48,205 bases of DNA from NCBI GenBank assembly GCA_030145345.1, contig JAQYVT010000012.1:1-48205 (forward strand), in the 5' to 3' direction. Within the stretch, counting starts at the first letter, position 1. Each line of letters starts with the position of its first letter. A model generated the notes under the pieces. The model was not told where the DNA came from and ran no database searches. It saw nothing but the letters and a program-made list of their open reading frames with translations. Shown here in pieces: positions 17,220 through 25,255 of this stretch. The DNA is from Desulfobacterales bacterium. GTDB lineage: Bacteria; Desulfobacterota; Desulfobacteria; Desulfobacterales; UBA11574. The position numbers and the translations under genes were made by a program.

Positions 17220-19382
17220 CTAAGGAATGTCTTCATATCCTTTAACCAGGACCGCCCTCGGTTTGGCACCGTCCGAGGGACCCACGATCCCTTCTTCCTC
17301 CATCATTTCGATGATACGGGCCGCTCGATTATAGCCGATACGCAAATGCCGCTGAATCATGGATATGGATGCCTGTCCATTTTTTGTAATGAGTGCCACG
17401 GCATCGTCATATCTTTCGTCATATTCTTTATCACCGGAATCTTCCGTTTCCTTTGGCGGCGCTTTGACAATGGTTTTGTCGTATTCCGGTGTTTCCTGTT
17501 TCTTCAAAAATTCGATGATTCTTCCAAGCTCCAATTCTGAAAGGTATGCCCCATGAATGCGCTGGAGCTTGGCGGTGCCCGGCGGCAGAAAAAGCATGTC
17601 CCCGTTTCCCAATAGGTTTTCAGCACCGTTCGCATCGATGATGGTTCTGGAATCGGTCTTGGAAGAAACCTGGAAGGTCAGGCGGGTGGGAAAATTGGCC
17701 TTGATGATCCCGGTCAGCACGTCCACAGAAGGCCGCTGGGTGGCAAGTATCAAATGGATGCCGGCGGCTCTGGCCATCTGGGCAAGGCGTGTCAAGGCGA
17801 CTTCCACGTTCCTTGATGCGGCCAACATAAGATCGGCAAGTTCATCGATGACAACAACGATATACGGCAGTTTCTCCGCGTCCTTTCCTTCGGGGGTCTG
17901 ACGCTCCTTTTCGATCTTCTGGTTATACTGTCGTATGTGTCTGGCTTTATTTTCAGACAGAAGTTCGTACCGTCTCTCCATTTCACGTACGGCCCAGAAG
18001 AGGGCATTGGTGGCTTTTTTAATATCTGTTACCACCGGCGTAATGAGATGCGGTATTCCGTCGTAATTGGAAAGTTCAATTCTTTTGGGATCGACCATAA
18101 TCAGCTTTACATCATCCGGGGTCGATTTGTAGAGCAGGCTGCAGATCATGGCATTCAGGGCCACGCTTTTGCCGCTTCCGGTTGCGCCGGCAATGAGAAG
18201 ATGCGGCATCTTGTCGAGCTCTGCAACGACAGGGTTTCCGATGATGTCCCTGCCGAGACAGATGGTCAGTTTGGATTTTGATTTTTGAAAGGCGCTCGAA
18301 GCGACAACCCCTTTGAATCTTACAATCTCCCTGGAGGCGTTGGGGAGTTCGATCCCGATGACGGCTTTTCCAGGGATGGGGGCCACAATTCTAATGCTTA
18401 TGGCTCGGAGCGCCAGAGAAAGGTCGTCGGTAAGATTGACGATTTTGTTTATTTTAATCCCCGGAGCCGGTTCATATTCAAAGGTTGTGATGATGGGTCC
18501 GGGGGATATGGCAACCACCTTTCCTTGGACATTAAAGTCTTCGAGCTTTTTTTCAAGGAGTTTCGACTGCATCTTTAAATTTTCATCATCGGCAGAAGAG
18601 AGGGCCTCTTCGAAATCGTCTAAAAGATTGATCGATGGCAGATGAAATCCTTTTCCGCCATGCATGAAATCAAACACTTCCTGCCGTGGAACCGGAGTTT
18701 CCTTGATGGGCCGAGGTTTGGGAGTTTTGATTTTTATTTTCTGTTGCTGCTTGACTTTCTGAACTTTTTTTGTGCCGGAATGTTTTTTTGATTTTTCCCG
18801 TTGCGCTTTCAATTTTATGAATAATGTGCGCAGTTGATCTGCTGAAAAAATGCCTGTTTGCCAACATCGTTTGCCAAACTTTATCAAAGAAAAACCGGTG
18901 GCCAGAATCAAACCGATGATCCATAAAAGCGCCAGGATAACGGCGCCGCCCAGGATATTGGAATACTTTACGAGAAATGATTTTAAAGGGATTCCGACGA
19001 GGCCGCCGGAAGAAAATTTGCTGCCAAGAATAACAATATGGTTGTGCTTGAGTGCCAGTAAACTTCCCGTGGTGATCATCAGAATAACGCCGCCGGCAAG
19101 GGTCGAAATGACTGCCTTTCGGGAATGGTTGCCGAAAAAATGGATACTGGTAAGAAGTAGTAGAATCGGGACCCAGAAAGCACCGAGCCCGAACAGTCCG
19201 ATGAGGATGCCCGCCAGATGGGCGCCAAATATACCAAAAAAGTTGTGAATCTGACCCGCAGCCCTGGCATTATTGATCGAAGGATCCGCCGGACTGTATG
19301 ACAGAAGACTGATCAGCGTAAAAATAACGAGAAAAAATAGTAAAATTCCTATGATTTCTTTGCGCATTTGAACCCATTTCAA
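17220..19382 (-). CDS. ftsK: DNA translocase FtsK
   Basis: Septum-anchored DNA pump that clears chromosome dimers at division. Four to five N-terminal transmembrane segments lie within residues 1-185 (GILLFFLVIFTLISLLSY and later segments). A Lys/Gln/Pro-rich linker follows at about 195-235, shorter than in enterobacteria. The motor domain has Walker A GATGSGKS near 398-405 and Walker B IVVVIDELADLML near 510. The C-terminal gamma winged helix (residues about 650-720, ISMIQRHLRIGYNRAARIIE) binds KOPS-type sites. 720 residues matches SpoIIIE/FtsK of this group. It lies 10 bases after rnj. A second in-frame ATG is five codons in (MRKEIIG). Confidence 0.95.
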   Translation of the reverse strand: MKWVQMRKEIIGILLFFLVIFTLISLLSYSPADPSINNARAAGQIHNFFGIFGAHLAGILIGLFGLGAFWVPILLLLTSIHFFGNHSRKAVISTLAGGVILMITTGSLLALKHNHIVILGSKFSSGGLVGIPLKSFLVKYSNILGGAVILALLWIIGLILATGFSLIKFGKRCWQTGIFSADQLRTLFIKLKAQREKSKKHSGTKKVQKVKQQQKIKIKTPKPRPIKETPVPRQEVFDFMHGGKGFHLPSINLLDDFEEALSSADDENLKMQSKLLEKKLEDFNVQGKVVAISPGPIITTFEYEPAPGIKINKIVNLTDDLSLALRAISIRIVAPIPGKAVIGIELPNASREIVRFKGVVASSAFQKSKSKLTICLGRDIIGNPVVAELDKMPHLLIAGATGSGKSVALNAMICSLLYKSTPDDVKLIMVDPKRIELSNYDGIPHLITPVVTDIKKATNALFWAVREMERRYELLSENKARHIRQYNQKIEKERQTPEGKDAEKLPYIVVVIDELADLMLAASRNVEVALTRLAQMARAAGIHLILATQRPSVDVLTGIIKANFPTRLTFQVSSKTDSRTIIDANGAENLLGNGDMLFLPPGTAKLQRIHGAYLSELELGRIIEFLKKQETPEYDKTIVKAPPKETEDSGDKEYDERYDDAVALITKNGQASISMIQRHLRIGYNRAARIIEMMEEEGIVGPSDGAKPRAVLVKGYEDIP

Positions 19383-19392
19383 TGGTCGATGT

Positions 19393-21042
19393 TTAGACTT
19401 CCAGAATAAACGGAAGTATAACCGGTCGGCGATTGATGGTAAAGGAAAAATATTTTCTCAGGGCTTTTTGTATTTTTGATCGGATTTTGGCTGCCCGATC
19501 CGGGACTTCGGGGCTCACTTCTTCGACAATTTCCAGGACAACACATTTCGCGTCTTCCAAAAGGTGGCCCGTTTCCGTTTCAAACACAAAGCCGCGAGAA
19601 ACGATCTCCGGTCCGTATACCACAATGCCGGTCTCTTCATCAAAGGCCATGTTAACCACAACCAGGCCGTCTTCGGAGAGGTTTCGTCTTTCCTTGAGCA
19701 CGCTCCTTCCCACATCTCCGATACCTTTGCCGTCAATGAGCACCCGGCCGGTACAAACATTGTCTTGAATTCTTCCGCCATTTTCATCAAATTCTATGAT
19801 CTGTCCATTTTCCGCAAGAAGAATGTTTTCCTCGGCGATGCCGACCTGCTTTGCCAGACGTGAATGAAGAACCAGATGCCGAAATTCTCCGTGGATTGGA
19901 ATAAAATATTTGGGCCGGGTGAGATTGATCATTAGCTTTAACTCTTCCTGAAAAGCATGGCCCGATACGTGAATCTTCGATATTTTTTCATAAATAACAT
20001 CGGCACCTCGCCGATAAAGATCGTTAATAATCTTGGTGATGGCTTTTTCGTTACCGGGTATAAATTTTGAAGAAAGGATAACCGTATCTTCTTTTTTGAT
20101 CTTTATCTGCTTGTGGGTACCTGCTGACATGCGAGCAAGGGCCGCCATGGGCTCTCCCTGACTGCCGGTCGTAATTATAACGATTTCTTCGTCCGGGAAA
20201 TCAATGACCTGTTCGATATGGATTTCCATCTCTTCAGGGATGCGTATGTATCCAAGATCTTTTGCGATATTTACACTCGTTTCTATACTCCTGCCGTTAA
20301 AAACGACTTTCCTGTTGATGGCCAGTGCGATATCGATAACCTGCTGGATTCGGGTAATGCTGGAGGCAAAAAGACCGATAATGATTCGTCCGGTTCTGCC
20401 TGCTGAAATTCGTCCCAGGGTGTCTCCAACCTCCTGATCGGAGATGGTATATCCTTCCCTTTCAACATTCGTGGAATCCGATAGAAGCGCAAGAACCCCT
20501 TTCTCGCCATACCGGGCAAACTTGTTTACGTCGGTTATCATGCCGTCAACAGACGTGTGGCTGATCTTAAAATCGCCGGTATGAACGACGAGCCCTAAGG
20601 GTGTTTTAATGGCAATGCCCACGCCATCTACGGCGCTGTGGCAGACACGAATAAACTCGAGTTCAAAAGGGCCCAATTCAAGCTTTTCTCTGGGTGAAAT
20701 TTCATTCAGCAGAACGGGTGAAAGGAGTCCATGTTCTTCAAGTTTTTTCCGCACAACCCCCAGGGTAAACGGCGTGCCATAAATCGGCACATTCATCTCT
20801 CTCAGAAGATACGGCAGTGCTCCGATATGGTCTTCGTGGGCATGGGTTAAGACGACCCCTGAAATATCGGGTTTTTTCTGTTTGATGTAGGTCATATCCG
20901 GAATTACATAATCGATCCCCAGCATATAGTCCTCCGGGAACATCAGCCCGGCATCAACGATGAACGCTGAATCGCCATATTCAAAAACCATCATGTTAAG
21001 TCCGATTTCTCCCAATCCGCCGAGGGGTATTATTTTCAGCAT
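19393..21042 (-). CDS. rnj: Ribonuclease J
   Basis: A metallo-beta-lactamase/beta-CASP nuclease with 5'-3' exonuclease and endonuclease activity on RNA. The catalytic zinc motif HAHEDHIGALPYLL is at about residues 70-83, with further ligands in VCHSAVDGVG and VVHTGDFKI. The beta-CASP part includes LLSDSTNVEREGYT, ITTGSQGEPMAALARM and HVSGHAFQEELKLMI, and the family C-terminal domain ends the protein. 549 residues is typical of RNase J1/J2. Its start overlaps the plsC end by seven bases. Confidence 0.95.
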   Translation of the reverse strand: MLKIIPLGGLGEIGLNMMVFEYGDSAFIVDAGLMFPEDYMLGIDYVIPDMTYIKQKKPDISGVVLTHAHEDHIGALPYLLREMNVPIYGTPFTLGVVRKKLEEHGLLSPVLLNEISPREKLELGPFELEFIRVCHSAVDGVGIAIKTPLGLVVHTGDFKISHTSVDGMITDVNKFARYGEKGVLALLSDSTNVEREGYTISDQEVGDTLGRISAGRTGRIIIGLFASSITRIQQVIDIALAINRKVVFNGRSIETSVNIAKDLGYIRIPEEMEIHIEQVIDFPDEEIVIITTGSQGEPMAALARMSAGTHKQIKIKKEDTVILSSKFIPGNEKAITKIINDLYRRGADVIYEKISKIHVSGHAFQEELKLMINLTRPKYFIPIHGEFRHLVLHSRLAKQVGIAEENILLAENGQIIEFDENGGRIQDNVCTGRVLIDGKGIGDVGRSVLKERRNLSEDGLVVVNMAFDEETGIVVYGPEIVSRGFVFETETGHLLEDAKCVVLEIVEEVSPEVPDRAAKIRSKIQKALRKYFSFTINRRPVILPFILEV

Positions 21043-21761
21043 AATGATCCGTTCTTTTTAGCGTTTTCTAAGGATTCCAGGATCACATTTCTGACTTTTT
21101 CCATCAGAAGGCCTTTTGTTTTTCTGCTATAATCCGAAGATTCGATGGGTTTTTTGATTTCCACAAACACATGGCCGGGTTCGATAACAATCTGGCTTTT
21201 GGGCATAATTTTCCAAGTTCCGTGAAGGACTACCGGGACGATGGGAACACCGGAATCCACCGCCAAAACAAATCCTCCTTTCTTAAATGGCTGGACATTT
21301 TGATTCCCGCTTCGGGTTCCTTCAGGGAATATAATGACGGAGGCGCCGTTTTTGATGATGTTTGCTGCCCGTTGGAGACTCTGTATGGCCGATTTCTTAT
21401 TGGAACGATCGATGCTGATATAGCCTGCTCTTTTCATGGCCCAACCGAAGATCGGTATCTTAAAAAGCTCGGTTTTGGCAAGCCATCTGAATTGAACCGG
21501 AAGACAGGCCTGAAGAACAGGGATATCAAAATTGCTTGTATGGTTGGCCATATAAATGTGAGGCCCGTGTAGATTTATATTTGAGATACCCTTAACCGTG
21601 ACCTTGATGTTGCTCGCCGCAAGCAGGTATTTTGCCCAGGTTCTTCCAACGTTATGCGCCGTGTTTTCATCGGTGCTCAAAAAGGAGAGAATTACGGTCA
21701 AACCCGCCATGTATGCGGTAAATAGAAAGGTCCATAAAACAATAATTAGTTTGCGTATCAT
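21036..21761 (-). CDS. plsC: 1-acyl-sn-glycerol-3-phosphate acyltransferase
   Basis: Membrane acyltransferase making phosphatidic acid from lysophosphatidate. An N-terminal hydrophobic segment spans residues 5-27. The HX4D catalytic motif is in ANHTSNFDIP near residues 71-80. The second block YISIDRSNK, the third IIFPEGTRSG and the fourth VPIVPVVLHGT complete the PlsC signature. 241 residues is usual. It is the first gene of the plsC-rnj-ftsK run. Confidence 0.92.
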   Translation of the reverse strand: MIRKLIIVLWTFLFTAYMAGLTVILSFLSTDENTAHNVGRTWAKYLLAASNIKVTVKGISNINLHGPHIYMANHTSNFDIPVLQACLPVQFRWLAKTELFKIPIFGWAMKRAGYISIDRSNKKSAIQSLQRAANIIKNGASVIIFPEGTRSGNQNVQPFKKGGFVLAVDSGVPIVPVVLHGTWKIMPKSQIVIEPGHVFVEIKKPIESSDYSRKTKGLLMEKVRNVILESLENAKKNGSLC

Positions 21762-21848
21762 TTTGTTATCAAAAAAACTTCATCATCAATTCAGAACGTT
21801 TCGGTGTCTGTTCATGGTTGTTCCATCTATGGTGGAATGGGGGGTGGA

Positions 21849-22181
21849 TTAGATTTTAATCCCGAGTTGATCAAATATTGAGTCGGCAAGCCCGATAAGC
21901 CAATTGCGTTGATTTTCGGTTGCATAGCCCATGCAACTGCATCGCATTCTTTTCTGGGTCCGGATCAGCATCTCAAAGGCGATAAGGTTCGGCTCCAGTT
22001 CGACGGCAAAATAAAAGGGTTGACAGTCCGTATGCTCCTTTTGAATTTGGGTGAGGATGTCCTGTTCAAGGGGTATCCAGTAAATTCCATCCATATCGGA
22101 GGCACGATAGTTCTCTTCCAAGTAGACCTTGATCTCTTCATGATCCTTGGGCGTGAGTTCATCGATCACGTATTGTTTCAT
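21849..22181 (-). CDS. Small conserved hypothetical protein
   Basis: 110 residues, no signal peptide or membrane segment. The sequence MKQYVIDELTPKDHEEIKVY followed by GIYWIPLEQDILTQIQKEH reads as a compact alpha/beta protein, and residues 78-84 hold a small Cys pair (RCSCMGY). No family was recognised, though the composition looks like a genuine conserved gene rather than a chance frame. It precedes plsC on the same strand by 87 bases and may be cotranscribed. The ribosome binding site is weak. Confidence 0.6.
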   Translation of the reverse strand: MKQYVIDELTPKDHEEIKVYLEENYRASDMDGIYWIPLEQDILTQIQKEHTDCQPFYFAVELEPNLIAFEMLIRTQKRMRCSCMGYATENQRNWLIGLADSIFDQLGIKI

Positions 22182-22298
22182 AAAAGGAAGTTATCACAGT
22201 TTGTTGTGCCGTGCAAGACGTATGTTTGCCGGCATTTTGAAGGTTAAAAAATTTATCTTTTACCGCTAATCTGAATTTTTTTCAAGCTGAGATAACAT

Positions 22299-22510
22299 AA
22301 ACCTAAACTGATCGGTTCCAGGTTCAGGGTTCAAAGTTCAAGGGTTACAACCGATTGAAACTGCTCAAAATATTGATCGAAATCCGGAATGCCTGCCATA
22401 ATCTATTGGGTGGAACGGTTTTGAACCCACGATGAAGCCAGTATCACATTGATGCGAGCTGTTTGAGGTTTTTCCAACCCGGAACGTTGAACCCTGAACC
22501 GCTCAACCTC
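22299..22510. repeat. 210-base dispersed repeat, left copy (inverted relative to 24439-24642)
   Basis: The sequence AACCTAAACTGATCGGTTCC and what follows reappears as reverse complement at 24439-24642 with high identity over about 200 bases. The interior block around 22400-22470 (ATCTATTGGGTGGAACGG and AGTATCACATTGATGCGAGC) is nearly identical. Within each copy the ends GGTTCAGGGTTCAAAGTTC and GAACGTTGAACCCTGAACC are themselves near inverted repeats, so the unit resembles a palindrome-ended MITE. It occupies most of the 22182-22629 gap. Confidence 0.8.
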
Positions 22511-22559
22511 GGATAAAATAATTTCTTAGCGGTGTTTATCGGAAATCCTGGATAGCATC

Positions 22560-22588
22560 TTGATTGCCATAGACGGTAATGCTACGAT
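22560..22588 (+). promoter_or_regulatory. Possible promoter of the M48 protease gene
   Basis: TTGATT at 22560-22565 and TACGAT at 22583-22588 are separated by 17 bases, about 40 bases before the ATG at 22630. Both hexamers deviate from consensus. Confidence 0.35.
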
Positions 22589-22629
22589 ACAGGCCGTTTT
22601 TTCATTAATGATTGTTGTCCGGGGTGTGA

Positions 22630-23892
22630 ATGATACCATTTAACGCATGTTTGATCGCCTATATCAGTGCCTATCTTCTCAGTGTGGCCCTGTGTCTGGC
22701 CATCGAGCGAATAAATATAAATTATCTCAATAAGTATGGGCAAAAGGTTCCCGTGGCCTTTCAAGGGGTGATTCATGCGGCGGAGTTAAAAAACATCATT
22801 CGATACACCACGGACAATTACCGATTCATGTTTCTCCGGACCAGCGCCGGCAAAATGCTTTTTCTTTTTATCATTATGTCAGGGGTTCTCCCATGGCTCG
22901 ATGAAAAACTGGCGACCACAAATTTTTTGTCTGCAGGCTTGATTTTCTTTGCCGTCATTGGTCTGGGAGAGATGTTGGCCGGCCTTCCTTTCGATTATTA
23001 TCATAGTTTTGTCATCGAAGAACGATACGGTTTTAATACAAAAACCATAAAAATTTGGATTTCTGATCTGGTAAAGGGATTGCTGGTGATGATCGTTTTG
23101 GGCGGTTTTCTCCTATCCGCCCTCCTGTTGATGTTGAAGTATCTCGGAGAGAACTGGTGGATTTGGGCCTGGGCTGTTTTTTTGTGTTTCCAGCTGTTGA
23201 TGACCGTTCTTTATCCCACCCTTATTGCACCCCTGTTTAACGCATTTACACCCCTCGAGGAGAGCGACCTTAAAACCGGGATTAAACGACTTGCCCAAAG
23301 AGAAGGCCTCGACATCGAGGGGATATACCAGATGGATGCAACCCGGAGAACCCGGCACACCAATGCGTATTTTTCAGGACTGGGAAAAGCCAAGCGGATC
23401 GTCCTGTTCGATTCTCTGATTCAATGTCACAGTCCAGCCGAAATCCTGTCGATTCTGGCCCATGAAATCGGACATCTGAAAAAAAATCATATTAAAAAGC
23501 AAATTCTTTTAAGCGGTTTCGTGTCCTTTCTGCTTTTCTTTCTGGCAGCAAAGTTGATGACATGGGGAGTGATGTATGAAAGTTTTGGTTTTTCAGACAG
23601 GTCTTACTATGTGGGCCTTTTTCTGATAGGGTTTTTGTGGGAGGCTGTAACGTTTTTTCTGTCGCCCGTTGGAAAAGCTATTTCCAGAAAATTTGAACGG
23701 GAGGCGGATTTTTATTCTCTCGGGATTATAAAGACCGCAACGCCCCTCGTCACTGCGTTGAAGAAAATGGCAAAGGAAAACCTTTCGAATCTCAGACCGC
23801 ATCCGCTGTATGTCTTTTTTAACTTTTCTCACCCACCCTTGCTCGAAAGAATTGAATATCTGGAAACGGGTGAAATGTCCGGGGGGCTGTGA
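22630..23892 (+). CDS. M48-family membrane metalloprotease, Ste24-like
   Basis: An integral membrane zinc protease of 420 residues. It has the N-terminal Ste24-type domain with several transmembrane helices (residues about 5-25, 75-95, 100-125, 155-180 and 185-210) and the substrate-interaction sequence YHSFVIEERYGFN. The zinc site is HEIGH at 278-282 within LAHEIGHLKKNH, with the third ligand Glu in FEREADFYSL near residue 357. Bacterial members are presumed to degrade misfolded or small membrane proteins, since CAAX prenylation is absent. It stands alone between two inverted repeats. The ribosome binding site is GGGGTG. Confidence 0.9.
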   Translation: MIPFNACLIAYISAYLLSVALCLAIERININYLNKYGQKVPVAFQGVIHAAELKNIIRYTTDNYRFMFLRTSAGKMLFLFIIMSGVLPWLDEKLATTNFLSAGLIFFAVIGLGEMLAGLPFDYYHSFVIEERYGFNTKTIKIWISDLVKGLLVMIVLGGFLLSALLLMLKYLGENWWIWAWAVFLCFQLLMTVLYPTLIAPLFNAFTPLEESDLKTGIKRLAQREGLDIEGIYQMDATRRTRHTNAYFSGLGKAKRIVLFDSLIQCHSPAEILSILAHEIGHLKKNHIKKQILLSGFVSFLLFFLAAKLMTWGVMYESFGFSDRSYYVGLFLIGFLWEAVTFFLSPVGKAISRKFEREADFYSLGIIKTATPLVTALKKMAKENLSNLRPHPLYVFFNFSHPPLLERIEYLETGEMSGGL

Positions 23893-24044
23893 AGACAGGG
23901 GCGACCGGTGAGAACCTCGGGTTTTTCATCCCCTAGAAGACGGTGTCATCATCCGGTGGTTCGGTGTTTAAAGTTCCCGTGTCCGGTTGTCCGGAGAGGG
24001 AAGGCGGGGATCGTAATTTATAGGGGCCGTCATCGGGTGGACAT

Positions 24045-24080
24045 TGTCCCCCGGTCCATGTAAAAAAGGACCAGGGGACA
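24045..24080. other. Strong intergenic hairpin downstream of the ferredoxin gene
   Basis: TGTCCCCCGGTCC (24045-24057) and GGACCAGGGGACA (24068-24080) form a 13-bp stem with one mismatch and a 10-base loop. It sits 18 bases beyond the ferredoxin stop and about 150 beyond the convergent protease stop, so it may end both transcripts. No U-tract follows on either strand, so an intrinsic terminator is uncertain. Confidence 0.5.
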
Positions 24081-24097
24081 TGGATTCGATTGACGGA

Positions 24098-24286
24098 TTA
24101 TGTCTCTTCTACCGTAATTGCACCGGGTTCACACACCTCGACACAACTCTCACAACCCAAACATTCGTCAGCATTTACCGGAACAGATTTATCGTCCTCC
24201 ATCTCAAACACTTCAACAGGACAGACATCTACACATTCCTCACAACCTTCACATTTTTCTTGGTCAACAGTAGGGATAAAAGCCAT
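24098..24286 (-). CDS. Dicluster [4Fe-4S] ferredoxin
   Basis: A 62-residue acidic electron carrier with two clusters. The motifs are CEGCEECVDVCP (residues about 12-23) and CLGCESCVEVCEPGA (about 43-57), giving the full eight Cys in the 2[4Fe-4S] arrangement. The second half uses CEPGA rather than CP, a common variant in anaerobes. The start has a strong AAAGGAGG upstream. It is monocistronic and lies convergent with the protease gene inside the inverted-repeat-bounded segment. Confidence 0.95.
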   Translation of the reverse strand: MAFIPTVDQEKCEGCEECVDVCPVEVFEMEDDKSVPVNADECLGCESCVEVCEPGAITVEET

Positions 24287-24361
24287 TTAAAGAGCCTCCT
24301 TTCACTATAGAATTAGGTCACGGCGATAAAATTCACCGCTCATTCATTATCGCGAAAATTC

Positions 24362-24388
24362 CTTATACCAATTGATTGGGCGAGTCAA
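24362..24388 (-). promoter_or_regulatory. Possible promoter of the ferredoxin gene
   Basis: On the minus strand TTGACT (24388-24383) and TATAAG (24367-24362) lie about 75-100 bases before the ferredoxin start. The spacer is only 15 bases, shorter than optimal, so the call is tentative. Confidence 0.35.
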
Positions 24389-24438
24389 GCTTTCTTGTGT
24401 ATTTTTTTAACTTTTATGAAAACATCTATTTTACACAT

Positions 24439-24642
24439 AGGTTGAGCGGTTCAGGGTTCAACGTTCCGGGTTGGAAAAACCTCAAACAGCTCGCATCAAT
24501 GTGATACTGGCTTCATCGTGGGTTCAAAACCGTTCCACCCAATAGATTATGAGCAGGTATTCCGGATTTTAATCCATATGTTGAGTAGGTTCAATCGGTT
24601 GTAGCCCTTGAACTTTGAACCTGGAACCGATCCGTTTAGGTT
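24439..24642. repeat. 210-base dispersed repeat, right copy (inverted)
   Basis: Reverse-complement counterpart of 22299-22510. It begins AGGTTGAGCGGTTCAGGGTT and ends AACCGATCCGTTTAGGTT. Differences from the left copy are scattered substitutions and short indels, concentrated around 24550-24600. The two copies enclose the M48 protease and ferredoxin genes. The rest of the 24287-24832 gap holds only the tandem repeats before the four-helix-bundle gene. Confidence 0.8.
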
Positions 24643-24734
24643 ATATTTGGAAAAAGACCGAAACAGAAATTTTATGCGTTCCGTTTAAATGTTTTTTCGC
24701 AAAAAAAACGAAATTTTAGCGTTTTGGGAACACT

Positions 24735-24825
24735 GCTGCTTTAGGGTCTCGCTTATCTTGGTTTCAAAGACCCGAATTTAAAAATAAGGATTCAAGGATT
24801 CAAGGGGCCAAGGGGTCAAGGATTC
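24735..24825. repeat. Left flank repeats of the four-helix-bundle gene
   Basis: CTTATCTTGGTTTC (24750-24763) followed by tandem AAGGATTCAAGGATTCAAGG and AAGGGGTC units up to 24825. The same blocks occur as reverse complement after the gene (25138-25200), so the gene sits in an inverted-repeat cassette. Confidence 0.6.
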
Positions 24826-24832
24826 GAGTGAA

Positions 24833-25117
24833 ATGCTTAAGAATTACATAGAGTTGAAAGTTTGGCAAACGTCGTGCAGACACTGTTTGGATCTTAATAG
24901 AATAACAAAAAATTATCCAAAAGAAGAAAGATATGGCAGGAAGACAATAGCGAACGACTTGAGGTCATTATCTGTTGCCGATGGTTCTGTTTGCGAATTG
25001 GCGCCCCGGGTGCTGCTTTCCGGTGATTTGCATTATGTAACTACAGAAAATTTAAAGGATCTCAATGATGATGCAGCGGAAGTTGAAAGGATGCTCAAAG
25101 CACTGATAAAATCGTAG
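24833..25117 (+). pseudogene. Four-helix-bundle protein (TIGR02436/S23 type) with internal deletion
   Basis: The N-terminal helix YIELKVWQTSCRHCLDLNRI and the motif KNYPKEERYG match the S23/IVS four-helix-bundle family, and the C-terminal part (RKTIANDLRSLSVADGSVCE, VERMLKALIKS) matches its last two helices. In the family a block of about 20 residues (the LTSQIRRAAVSIP...EGYG segment) lies between ERYG and RKT. Here the two are joined directly as ERYGRKT, consistent with an in-frame deletion between two YG-coding sites. The 94-residue product lacks the second helix, so it is probably non-functional or altered. There is no clear ribosome binding site. Family members occur in rRNA intervening sequences or as mobile-like cassettes with flanking repeats, as here. 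Confidence 0.7.
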
Positions 25118-25137
25118 GAAAACAAACGGTTGCCGGA

Positions 25138-25200
25138 GTGAAACCAAGATTCCGTCATTGGAGGACCCTTGACCCTTTGAGACCCCAAATCCTCGAACCC
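25138..25200. repeat. Right flank repeats of the four-helix-bundle gene
   Basis: GAAACCAAGATTC (25140) and GGACCCTTGACCCTTTGAGA (25162) are the reverse complement of the left-flank blocks at 24750-24825. This inverted flank supports a repeat-bounded cassette of about 450 bases. Confidence 0.6.
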
Positions 25201-25255
25201 TCTTCTCCGCGCCATCCAACCAATTTCGTTTCGGTAACCCAGAAACCCTGTTTTT

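Noticed and set aside
24045-24080. Ferredoxin downstream hairpin as a standard rho-independent terminator
   Set aside because: The stem is strong but no T-tract follows on either strand, so it is listed only as a hairpin.
24044-24310. 88-residue frame opposite the ferredoxin gene
   Set aside because: It is the complement of the Cys-rich ferredoxin coding sequence, which has eight correctly spaced Cys and a strong ribosome binding site.
22299-24642. Inverted 210-base repeats as ends of a composite transposon
   Set aside because: The repeats contain no transposase and no target duplication was found at their outer ends; the enclosed genes are ordinary cellular genes.
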